Shown piece after piece: positions 42,405-53,600 of a stretch of DNA of 64,000 bases. Position numbers and translations under genes: made by a program. The DNA comes from Rotaria sordida. Taxonomy: Eukaryota; Rotifera; Eurotatoria; Philodinida; Philodinidae. The stretch spans positions 1 to 64,000 of the forward strand of contig CAJNOL010001216.1 in assembly GCA_905250125.1 (NCBI GenBank). Direction: 5' to 3'. Position 1 is the stretch's first letter. Each line of letters opens with the position of its first letter. Below the pieces are notes generated by a model. The model made no database searches. It was not told the origin of the DNA and saw nothing but the letters and a program-made list of their open reading frames with translations.

Positions 42405-43874
42405 ATGCCAGCTGATAAAAGTGACTCGGATTTTTTTTCACTCATTTGGCTCGGAAAGGAATCTGAAACTATGCCGAAAATCAAATTCACAAATAAATTT
42501 ACAAATTTAGTTGAATTTAAAGAATACATTACAAATAAAACAAACTCTTGTATAATAATGCTTTTATCGGATGATATACCGTTCAATAGCATGTTAATCA
42601 GTCTGCCACAGATCTGTGCCATTTATAATGAAAAGTTCGTTTGTTTATACTGTCAACCTACAATGGCATTGTTTGTTCATATGTATATGAAGAAAAAACA
42701 AGAAAAGAAATCAAAACATTGTGCTATTCCATTATATCTATCGTATCTATTGCCTATTATTCGCAAATATTGGTTTCTTATTGGGTTAGGTTGCGTTATT
42801 GGTCTGGCATATGCATTTCCAAATGTCGGCAAAACCGGTGGCTATATTCGCTCTGAATGGTCCATTAAATGGGGATGTGTCATACTAGTTTTCTTTTTGA
42901 GTGGTTTGTCACTTCGAACAAAACTACTTGCTAAAGAATTTCTTCATATACGCCTTCATGCCGTCGTTCAGATCTATAGTCTACTGATCATTCCATTTAC
43001 AATTTATGGTTTAGGATTGTTGCTAACAAGATTGCCGATCAACAAAACATTAGTCGCTGGAATCGTTATAATGGCTTGTACATCCACAACTGTTTCCAGT
43101 AATGTTGTCATGACGAAAAATGCTATGGGTAATGAATATTCGGCACTGCTAAATGCAGCACTTGGCAATGTTTTGGGTATATTCATATCACCGGCTCTTG
43201 TCTCCTATTTTATGAGTAATCCTACTATTAATTCTTTGCCAATTAGCTCTAGCGGTGGTAAGACTAGTCGACTAGACTATAGAAATGTTATGAAAAACTT
43301 AGGTTTGACTGCACTTCTACCTTTATTTGTCGGGCAAGTCATTCAGTTCTTATGGACAAAACAGGTTACATATGTACGAGAAAAATTTCACTTTTCCGAA
43401 CTAAATAATCTAGCTATGTTAGCAGTAGTATGGTCGGTATTTTGTACAGCTGTTGCCACTGAATCATTTCAAACAATAAACGGAAAGGATCTTGCCGCCT
43501 TGATTATTATTAATGCTGGAATATATATGATTTTTTCACTATTAATCATGATCACTGCAAGAATACCCATTCGACATTGGCAGTTCTCACGAGAAGATAC
43601 AGTAGCAATCATGTTTTGTGGTGCGACAAAAACTATAGCCATGGGAGTACCATTAATAAACAATCTCTATACTGGTGAAGATCAAGAAGTAATTGGTTTA
43701 CTTTCGTTACCATTGATAATTTATCATGCTGAACAATTGATTTTGGGTGCCATTGAAGCGTTATTGCTGAAAAAATGGGTGACAACCGAAATCAAGAAAC
43801 AATCAACAATGGTGAACGATAACATAATGCAGCCCAAGATGTGCCAGCTAACAACAATAAGTATAAGACTTTGA
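42405..43874 (+). CDS. SLC10A7/RCH1-like transporter with an N-terminal extension
   Basis: 489 residues in one exon. From about residue 108 it is a polytopic membrane protein of the SBF-like family: LSYLLPIIRKYWFLIGLG, then WGCVILVFFLSGLSLRTK, then CTSTTVSSNVVMTKNAMGNE, then AIMFCGATKTIAMGVPL. These match SLC10A7 of animals and Rch1 of fungi, linked to calcium homeostasis and glycan transport. About nine or ten membrane segments are visible. Residues 1-105 are unusual: FTNLVEFKEYITNKTNSCI followed by IMLLSDD and KFVCLYCQ resembles in pattern the N-terminal alpha/beta domain of the ART-TPR protein at 9344-11869. The gene may be a fusion, or translation may start lower down near residue 90. Animal orthologues usually have many introns; this copy has none. 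Confidence 0.82.
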   Translation: MPADKSDSDFFSLIWLGKESETMPKIKFTNKFTNLVEFKEYITNKTNSCIIMLLSDDIPFNSMLISLPQICAIYNEKFVCLYCQPTMALFVHMYMKKKQEKKSKHCAIPLYLSYLLPIIRKYWFLIGLGCVIGLAYAFPNVGKTGGYIRSEWSIKWGCVILVFFLSGLSLRTKLLAKEFLHIRLHAVVQIYSLLIIPFTIYGLGLLLTRLPINKTLVAGIVIMACTSTTVSSNVVMTKNAMGNEYSALLNAALGNVLGIFISPALVSYFMSNPTINSLPISSSGGKTSRLDYRNVMKNLGLTALLPLFVGQVIQFLWTKQVTYVREKFHFSELNNLAMLAVVWSVFCTAVATESFQTINGKDLAALIIINAGIYMIFSLLIMITARIPIRHWQFSREDTVAIMFCGATKTIAMGVPLINNLYTGEDQEVIGLLSLPLIIYHAEQLILGAIEALLLKKWVTTEIKKQSTMVNDNIMQPKMCQLTTISIRL

Positions 43875-44008
43875 TAGATCATTTGCTTACCTGTCTCATG
43901 TGTCGACTAACATGAGAGCAATTCAAACATTTAAAAATTCATGAAGTCACGGCTACTGACTGAAGATATTCTTATAGCCATTGTGTTGATTGAATGGAGT
44001 CACTGACT
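43875..44008. other. 3' flank of the transporter
   Basis: No AATAAA before hairpin H12. The first one (AAATAAAC) follows directly after the hairpin near 44108. Confidence 0.5.
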
Positions 44009-44107
44009 AGGGTGCGCGTGCAGGTAGATGTGGGTGTATGGGAATGGGGGTGGAGGTAGGTATGTGAATATGTGTCTTCTCTTTATCTACACTCATATTC
44101 ACACCCT
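44009..44107. repeat. Telomere-like hairpin H12
   Basis: AGGGTGCGCGTGCAGGTAG arm, a spacer with TGTCTTCTCTTTATC, and CTCATATTCACACCCT end. It lies 135 bp 3' of the transporter stop codon. Confidence 0.7.
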
Positions 44108-44824
44108 TAAATAAACACGCTAAGGAGTTATTAACTTGAGTGTAGTAACTCATGAACAAAAAATGTAGTAACATCGCTAAGAATTAGATATGGACAAGAT
44201 AGTTCGAGTCTCGTCGGAACCAAGGTTGGAACCAAAAACTATTGATTTCACTTATGTCTACTTAGAACTATTATTGTATAGTTACAAGAGAAAAATTGAT
44301 ATTTTCTGAGAATTCAGTAAAAAGAATTTTCAATTTTGACCAAACTAATGGCAATATTGGACTCAAAGTACTAAAAAATATCCAATCATTCTGAAGAAAT
44401 TTGATTCTTTTTAGTATTTTGACCGTAGCATTTTTGATTTGTTGATGAAAACAAGTAGATATTTTTATTGAAATGATTAGCAGAAAAAGCTCTACAAAAT
44501 TGGATATGTCAGAATAACAAAATCTCAGATCTCTGCATTTCTTGTCACTGAGTACTAATGGAAGTAATGCTTCTGAGAAAAAAGCCAACTTTTTGATGGA
44601 AACAGATAATACTAAATTTCAAATAAGTCAATAAGTTGATGATTTATGAATAAAAATTTGCCGTCTAAGTCAAAATACAATGGAAATATTCCATTAGTTT
44701 TTTTGTTTTTGTTTGATTATTTCTCGTACGCCTGGTATTATTACTTATAAAACAAATATCTTAGCATTTTATTCTATAAAATCAAGTGTACATCTTGTAA
44801 ATTATTTGATTCATTGGTCTATGA
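44108..44824. other. Intergenic, nothing recognised
   Basis: AT-rich. One 105-codon ORF on the minus strand (44271-44588) is unsupported. Confidence 0.45.
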
Positions 44825-44876
44825 AGGGTGTGGGTGTGAATGAAGACAATGCATGCACACCCACACCCACACTCTT
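44825..44876. repeat. Telomere-like hairpin H13
   Basis: AGGGTGTGGGTGTGAATG, spacer GAAGACAATGCATG, then CACACCCACACCCACACTC. The cleanest short member. Confidence 0.8.
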
Positions 44877-45247
44877 AATATACTGAAAGCTCATGGAAAA
44901 CCGAACAATTTTTATATGGATCTTTTATTTGTATGTCACTTCGTTGTCCAGTAAAATGTTTAACTCTCAGATTACTCTAAAAAAAATTTCCATTTTTTGA
45001 AATTCCATAACGGTCAATATTTGTTTAATAACTCAGCTATGCCTGGATTAAACTCGATGAAACTTTTACTGATAATAAACCTAAGCGCTCTCTATCCATT
45101 ATAAAAACTTCAGAAAGTTCACTTATATTATGACGAAGTTATAGATGTTAGAATGTAAAAAAAATGAAATCTCGTAAGGCGTGATCACATCGATATATAT
45201 ATATGAAAATAATCTCTCATCCATTTGAAATTCTATTATGTTCATTA

Positions 45248-45347
45248 NNNNNNNNNNNNNNNNNNNNNNNNNNNNNNNNNNNNNNNNNNNNNNNNNNNNN
45301 NNNNNNNNNNNNNNNNNNNNNNNNNNNNNNNNNNNNNNNNNNNNNNN
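45248..45347. other. Assembly gap (100 N)
   Basis: Exactly 100 N, directly followed by a C-rich hairpin arm whose G-rich partner is absent. Confidence 0.99.
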
Positions 45348-45409
45348 CCCACACCCACACCCACACCCACACCCACACCCACCCACACCCACACCCACAC
45401 CCACACCCT
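45348..45409. repeat. Telomere-like hairpin H14, C-rich arm beside a gap
   Basis: About ten CCCACA units ending CACACCCT. The matching arm is presumably in the gap. Confidence 0.8.
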
Positions 45410-45833
45410 GGCAGTACTCGCTGGACCTCTGTCAGTACGTGTTCTTGTCAATCTTCTTCCAAAGACTCTAACCGAAATTCAAAAGATAGGTAAAGCATGT
45501 GTAACGCTGTCCAACCAAACACATAACACGTTCCTCACTATGCAGAATGTAATGGGTAAAGGTATTGCGGTTACCGAAGAAACTCATGGCTTGCAAGAGA
45601 CCAAACTTCGAGAAATGGAATCTGAACTCAACGTATCTCGCACAATGCAAGTTGAGCTAAATAAATTAATTGATATTATCAAACAACATTATGAAGAAGC
45701 ACGTGAAGCAGTACGTAAAGCTCAAGATCACTACTCAAAAGCGCTTAGACGTATTCCAATTGGTTTCAAAGCGCTTCTTATAGATCTCTGCCATGCAGTA
45801 ATCAGTTTAGTGTCGTCATTTCTCAATCGGTGA
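45410..45833 (+). pseudogene. C-terminal fragment of a coiled-coil protein
   Basis: About 140 residues are open from the end of hairpin H14 to a stop at 45833, without a start codon of its own. The text begins LAVLAGPLSVRVLVNLLPK and continues with a heptad-rich helix (EETHGLQETKLREMESELN, then QVELNKLIDIIKQHYEEA). It ends in IPIGFKALLIDLCHAVISLV, possibly a membrane-associated tail. The 5' part is either in the gap or lost. The family is not recognised. The clean frame suggests recent truncation, or an intact gene whose front lies in the gap. Confidence 0.5.
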
Positions 45834-45870
45834 CTACAAGTGAAGGAAATAGCGCTGCCATTCCGAGGCC

Positions 45871-46116
45871 AGGGTGTGTATCTTTTCTTCCATCACCAGC
45901 ATACTCACACACGACATTCACTCAGAACCACACCCACAAAGCCACACCCACACCCACACCCACAAACCCACACTCACACCCCACACCCACAAACCACACT
46001 CACGCCCCACACCCACACCCTCACACCCCACCTACACTCACCCACACCCATACACCCACACCCTCACACCCAAACCTCATACCCACACCCCACACCCCAC
46101 ACCCATACTCACATCC
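45871..46116. repeat. Telomere-like hairpin H15, long C-rich arm
   Basis: AGGGTGTGTATCTTTTCTTCC then over 200 bp of CACCCA/CACCCC-type units. The G-rich arm is only a few bases, so it is strongly asymmetric. It starts 38 bp 3' of the coiled-coil stop codon. Confidence 0.75.
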
Positions 46117-47692
46117 TGAATATTACAAGAGACAAATACTGACCGTATTGAATTCAAACCTGGTTTGGCCTTCGATTTACTTATCTAGTGGTAAATCTTT
46201 CTAAAAACCCCTAATTTTTGTTTATTTTCCAATGTTTTTGGCTACAATTAACCTTAACCACAGTAACTCGTACATATTGAGGAAACGTTTTGAACTTCGC
46301 AATCGCTTTTGATTTCGGACTCTGTGCATAATGTAGACTCCATTGAGGTATGAAAAATCCCAAAACAATAAATGCCCTTAGGTCTTCTGTCCAGACTTAT
46401 AGGTATTTTACTGCAGTTTTAGCCTATGGTATGGCATATACCAACAGATCGAGTTATGGTATGTTGAGTTGAGATTGTACCGACAAACAGGTCTATTTGT
46501 GAGTAAAATGTCCTGAAAATTTCACATCAGAAAACGTTTCCTTCCCGAGATATCAAAGTCTCAAAAGCAATAAAGTCTAGCATCTTCCGTGGGATATGAG
46601 CATTTTTGGGACTTTAATATCTCAGGAAGGGATTTTTTTTTAGGTGAAATTTTCAGGACATTTTACTCATAAATAGATCTGTTTGTGGGCATAATCTCAA
46701 TCCGAAATACCATAGTTCGATTTTTTGGTATATACCATGTCATAGGCTAAATTTGAAGTAAAATGCCTATAACTATGGACAGGAGATCTAAGGGCATTTA
46801 TCTTTTTAGGGTCTTTCATAGCTCCATTGGGTCTGCATTATGCACAGAGTCCGAACTCAAAAGCGATCGGGCGGTTGCAAATGTTCCCTCGCGAGTGAGC
46901 TTCTAACCTATAGCAGAAATACATTTTACTGCAGAAAGAAATTTTGAGCCTGATAGAGACCTTTGAAGTGTCTCTAGGTGCCGACGCAATATATAGTGGT
47001 TAGAGTCACAGAAACGTCTGTTTAGAATTTAAAACCACTGATTCAGACGAATCTAGATTCAATAAAAAAAGAAGATATCAATCTACGAAAAACAAATATA
47101 ACAGCGTTACGTTTGTTTTTTGGTTTCATTACGCGATTAAAAATAGTTCGATGAAAACGTTTTTAACTTAGAAAAGCTCGTTTGAAGCTCTACAAAATTT
47201 GCTATGGGTGCATTTCATTTGGAGGTCCACTTTCGCAGGAAATTAGAATTTAAGCAAGAGAACTCCAAGTGTGAGGTCCTTATATGTAACAGCGTTATGC
47301 AACACAAAAACCTTTCTGGAAACTTGAGACTTCTACTTAAAAACTTCGTTTTTATAGGATAAATAGACCCTGATGAGCTGCGTCAACTGGCGTTTGAACG
47401 AACTTTCTAGCTCTCACAGTTTCCGAGATAATTGACAAAAGGTGTGTCAAAAACGTAACAGCGTTACGTTTGGACAAGCCGATCTGTCTTATAATTAGTC
47501 TTTAATATTAAGTGCAATTTTTTTTATAATATGTTCTAGAGTACAATTGATTAAGAAATATACAGCAATGAAAAGGCTACTTTATATAAAATGTGAGAAT
47601 TTGCATGCATATATACTAGAACAAAACTTTTTTTTTCTATTTCTGTTGTTATTATTAATCTGTTCGCCATACGACAGCTTGCATGCCTCTTT
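46117..47692. other. Intergenic DNA with a large foldback
   Basis: About 46285-46575 and 46605-46880 are diverged inverted copies (ends TCGCTTTTGATTTCGGACTC and GAGTCCGAACTCAAAAGCGA). About 47095-47280 is the diverged match to 17235-17420. CAGCGTTACG recurs at about 47100, 47290 and 47460. No gene. Confidence 0.6.
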
Positions 47693-50600
47693 TTAATAAT
47701 CTTCATGTCGAATACTCGATTGAGTCATTTCAACTTGTTCGATTTTATTTTTAATGCGTGGTCTGTCATGATGAGGTCCTGGTAATTTTGACTTTAATGG
47801 CGTAACATTCCAAATGTCTTTAGCATATTCACTAATCGTCCGATCCGATGAAAATTTGCCTGCTCCAGCTATGTTTAAAATACATTTTTTTGTCCATTCA
47901 GTTTGATTCTAAATTAAAACTAAGAAATAAACAAAAAGAAAAAAGAAAAGTTTTTGTGGAACTCGCATATATTTTTGAAGAAAATAGTGAATGTAAGTTT
48001 TAAGTCGAAGTTTTGTACCTCCCCCTCCCCATTACAGATACTTAGCAATTAAAGGCCCCATTACAGACAGCCCCCAATTACAGACTTTAGCTGTTGAAGA
48101 AAATAGACTTCAAATTTTCTAATTGTTTTTGCAAAATCGATCCAGTTAAAATTTTGAAAAATAATGAATATAATTTTGCATATATTAATTATATATCATA
48201 ATAACATGCGATGCAAAAGTCTTTGCACAAATGCTCGACTCTATTAGACCATATTGCCAACTTCTAAACCAATCAAATTTTTTTTTGTTGGAAAGAGCAA
48301 TGTCTGAACTACAAATTTTGTACCAGACATATTTTTCCAAAATGAATCTCAGAAGGAGAGAAAGTCAAAAACCAAATACCTCTAAAAAAGCCTTTGCAAC
48401 GTTTTTACAAGTTGAACAGTTTTTATTTCTCAATTATTTTGAGCTACATAGACCGGATTCTAACAAAAAATACGCCATATTATACCGCATCAAAAGGACT
48501 ATTTATATCAGCTTTGGTAAAATTTTTTAGATCAATTCTCGACTCTTTAATCAAAAACATTTAAAAATTGAAATTTCTGTAAAAGGGAGTCTTTTGCAAG
48601 AACTATCGCTTTGGAAGCACATCAGCCACAACTCCTAACAATCATGCATGAACTCAATTCTTTGTGCGTTATTTGTTCGAAATACATCAAATTATAAAAA
48701 CTAAGCAGAAAAAAACAATTCAAAAAGTATTTTTTATTGATGGAAAACGGTCAGGTAGCTGGAACGACCAAACTGCGCAGTTTCTTTCAGAAAAACCTAT
48801 ATTTTGGTATAAAATCTAAGAGTAAATTTAGTTTCCAATATACCGTTGGAAAGAGCACTCTTTTTGCTACAAAAATCATCATTAAACGTATTTTTCCGTT
48901 TCTCTTCTGATATAAAAAAAATAACAAAAAAGAGAAAATGATATTGCGCGATACCGAAGTTGCAAGAACTTTTTTGGAGGTATTTGGTTTTTGCCTTTTC
49001 CTCCTTCTGAGATTCATTTTGGAAAAATATGTCTGGTACAAAATTTGTAGTTCAGACATTGCTCTTTCCAACAAAAAAAAATTTGATTGGTTTAGAAGTT
49101 GGAAATATGGTCTAATAGAGTCGAACATTTGTGCAAAGACTTTTGCATCGCATGTTAGTACGTTAAATCTGCTGTAGATGTGATCAATGTGTAAAACAGA
49201 CTTGTTTGCCATTTAATTCATTGATTATAACAATAACAATGTCAAAGTAATAAAAAGATTTTAGAAAATGAAAAAGTACGAGCGAATTGACAAAATGAAA
49301 ATAAATAGTAGCGCGCATAAACATAAATCTTTGTTCGAAATGTTGAATAGTCTACAAGAGAATTTTCACTTTACGTATTTGATATTAGTTTAATGAAGCT
49401 AGAGAATATATGTGAGTTCCACATTTCAGCTCCAAAAGGGGCTGCGCTAACAAGCTTTTTTTGTTTATACTTTGTAAAGTTGTTCAACACGTTCTTGTGC
49501 TTTCACATATTCGGCATAATCTGCAAGCAACATATAACTATAAAAGAGAACAAGAAATATTTTATTCGAAAGAAAGCTTTTAACTTACTGATCATTTAAT
49601 TCAAGTAGATTTTTAATAATATCAGCAAATAGATTTGGATCTTCAGGTGAAAAAAATCCATCTCGTATTTGATCTAATGCTCGTTTTAATTCCGGTTCAC
49701 GTTCATAATATTCCTTCGATTTGTATCTATATTATTTATTTTAAAAAATTCAATTTCAAATGAAGCATAACATATACTGCAGTTATCAAAATCATTTCAA
49801 CGAGGCTTCATTTCAATTGTTTTCGTCTGTCTCAAATTCCAAATAGATTCCGTTCAGTGCTTCAAGTAGAGAAAACTTGTAGGAAAAGAAACATTATTAA
49901 TGAATTCCTAAAGATCAAGCCTCAAGAAAAACAAAACTCGAGTTGTTCAGCATGTAGAACGTGTGGCTACCATTTTTCTGAGAGTAAATAAGATGGTAGA
50001 ACAAATAGTTCTCCAAGAAACGAGACGTCTGCGAGTTTTCTACCATGTTATTTACTTGAGATACGGCAATCTGATGAAACATTCACTAATACATTTCTTG
50101 TAGAACAAAAACAAAACAAGCTACGTTTGTAGTCATGCGTACCCCCATTGTATCGCAATTAGAAAACGTCGCAAAGAAATCGGAGGCGTTTCATTTTGTA
50201 GAGATGCGCTTGCTCCACTGTTTTAGGTAGTATAAACATAATGAAAATTCGGCATTCTAAAGACTGACAAATTAGAGTTTTGGTCACTGGGAAATCTCAT
50301 CTTTAGGAATTCACTTATCATTTTCCTTTTTGTATATGTTTTGTTACAAGTAACTTTTAAGATAGTAGAAAAAAAATTGAAAATAACCATTGTTGAATTA
50401 TTTTGTGAGTCAATGTACATATATCAATATGGCTTTTACCCTTTTTTACGTAATGCATCAACTTCTTCAACTGTCATACCGAATATAAATATATTATCAC
50501 GTCCAACTTCTTGATCTATTTCAACATTTGCACCATCGTATGTACCAATGGTTAAAGCTCCATTGAGCATCATTTTCATATTACCTGTACCTGATGCTTC

Positions 50601-53600
50601 CAAACCAGCCAATGATATTTGTTCAGATAAATCAACGGCCGGAATAATTTTTTCAGCTTAAAAACAAAACAAAATATAGATTTTTTGAGAAACTGGAATC
50701 AGTTACTGGAAACAAACGCACTTTTTTTTATCAAAGCTCAGTATGATATTAGAAGTTCAATAGTTCCATGTCGAATAGAAAAGTTTCGCGCAAATAGTTC
50801 TTTCTCTTTTTTATGAGGCTCGGGTTAAACTTTTTGAGGTGTAATAGATGGATAACATTCAGAGAGATGCACAAATAATCAACTTGCAAAAGCATCATGT
50901 GCATCTATTGAAGTGCTCAAAGTATTGGAATAAAAGACAAGATTTTTGAATACAAAATAGACTGTATCACACAGCGTATACAATGCTAAAAGTTCTAAAA
51001 TAATATTGATTTAAATTTGCCTGACAATTCGAACAAAGTATAGAATTAAATATACAACTTTGACTTAAGCCGATTTCTTCAAACAAGTCTTTCTATTAAT
51101 AACATCCATGATTGAATGCTTGCGTTGTTCGATCCACATCTAAAAGGTATTGTGTTCAAACTTCAGTATCACCAACCATGGGGATAACGCTGGACAATTC
51201 ACTAATGGCTATTTGTCTCAACCACCCGCCGAATAGTATACTGACTACGTACTGACATACATCTGCTCTTGAGATCAGTGCGTTTGGTGAGCTCAACCAA
51301 TCGAGCACAAAAACTCTGCATCAGACTGACATACTATCTAGAGCTATAACCAATATTAGATGTAGGAAAGATATTGCGCTATGGAATCTGCCGTAAATTA
51401 GGCAAAAGACAGGGGTATTCTTTCGTCCTTGCTTTCTATGAATAACATCAATTATTTTGTGTTTCATACTTTTATCGTATAAGAATTAAGCTAAAAGATT
51501 TTTATTATGATATACATACCAAGACTAACACGATAATTTTCAAGAAAAAGAACTCTCAGATGATCACCAACTGCTGAATCATTACTAACTGTTCGTGCAA
51601 CATTACATATTAGTTTGATAACTAAAACCAAAACAAAATTATCTTTCAATGTCTTTTGTCCTTTTCACTTACTTAATTTCGCCAATAGATAACCAGGTGC
51701 AGCCTAAAAGAAAGAATTAATCTTCATTCATTAAAATAAACATTTTTGCTTCTAACCTTTCCACTAAAAATAACTGTACGTGGTACAATATCAATATTTG
51801 GATTATCTTTAATACGATTGTATAGTGTAATAACATGAAGACAATTTAGCAATTGCCGTTTATATTCATGCATACGTTTTGCTTGTACATCAAACATTGT
51901 ATCTGGATTAACTTTTATATTAAAATCATGTTGAAGAACTTTAACAAACTTCTTTTTATTTTCCTAGAAATAATTGAAACTTTTTTTTCAGAATATTTCC
52001 CTAGAATTAAGAAATAAACATACAAGTTTGACGTGTTGAACATCACGAATAAATTGTTCATCGTTAATATAAGCGCGTAATTTTGCTAATTCTGATAAAT
52101 CTGTAATCCAATCATCACCAATTTTACTTGAAATAAGTTCAGACAAATCTGGATTACATAAAAGTAGCCAACGACGTGGTGTTATACCATTTGTTTTATT
52201 TTGAAATTTTTCTGGATTAAGCTCATAAAAGTCCTTAAATCTAATTATAAAATCAGTTCGAAAACACAAAAATTTGAGATGAAATAAAGAAAAGCATATT
52301 TACAGCGTAGATTTAAGTAAACTACTATGTAGTTGAGCTACACCATTAACTACATGTGACCCGACTACAGATAAATAAGCCATTTTGACTACCTGGAATG
52401 AAAAACAAGAAAATATAGATTGATAAAAAATTGCGCTATAAGTTTTATGAAACTTGACGTCTATCAATGTGAATGAGTTCTAGTATGAGACTTAGACGAG
52501 TTCTAACTCAAACATTCTCTATTACATTCAGTTTAAACAATAAGATCTTACATAATTCATATCTGATCTTGTACGATCTTTTAAAAATTAGATCAAAGCG
52601 TACAAGCATGCGGGATGTCTGCAAAAATTACATCAAATCTTGACCAATACGATTCTTACAAGATCTTATACGGTCTTTCAAAAAGATCGTACGCCGAGAC
52701 TTCATGTAGGGTTTACAGAGACCACGATTTCTCGTGTGTTTTTCATACGATTCTATGTGTTGTGAAAGATCTTACGTCTGATTTTTTGACCTAGGAATAG
52801 TTCTAATCGATTTCAAGTTAATCGTAGCTAGTACAATGAAGATCGACAACCTTTATTAGGCTCTGGCCTAAGTTATTGCTACTTGAGCTAACTCTTTCCT
52901 CCAGTATTTCTAACAAGAAGTACCTAAATTGAAATAGAGAGATAACTGGAAAGAGATTCTAGGAGTTACTCAATTACTTTGAACCTGCTCTCTATAATGG
53001 TTCAACTCCTCGTGAGCTCTTCGTTATGTAACTTTTACCTGTTTCCATGGTATTTTAAAGATTTTTATAAGAGAAAACTACTTTTGAGTATTGCTTCTAG
53101 CTATGCTATTAAAATAGAGATATGCTTCTTTGCTGTACACGATAGAATAGAGCAACGAAAACCATCAAAGAGAAAAACAAGATCGTGAATGAAACGTTTC
53201 ACACTTAATACCTGCTTGGCTCCAAGAAAATTGAAATTCGCATGCCAAGTAAAGTTAAATGACCCTAACCAATTAGGAAATAATTAGAAAATTGACAAAA
53301 TTTAACAAGCCTTTTCTAACAAACGATTTGAAAATTAGTCGATTTAAAATCTGTTATCAACTATATTTTCGTATGAACATTGTTAATTGTACGAAAGGTA
53401 AGTTTCGTCTTCTGTAAAGAAAACCTAGCTTGTTACGATGCATGTTCATATGTTTAATAAGTATTATCTGAAGAATTTTCTGTAGACATTTTAATACGAG
53501 ACTTTATGTGGTAAGCGAAGCTATGAAGATGCATGGAACAAATTTTGATCTTCATCTGGCAAGGCATGGTAGAGATCAAAGAATATTTTATGGATGAGTT

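Noticed and set aside
48231..49212. ORFs with nearly the same protein on both strands
   Set aside because: They are the two inverted arms of the MITE at 48204-49155.
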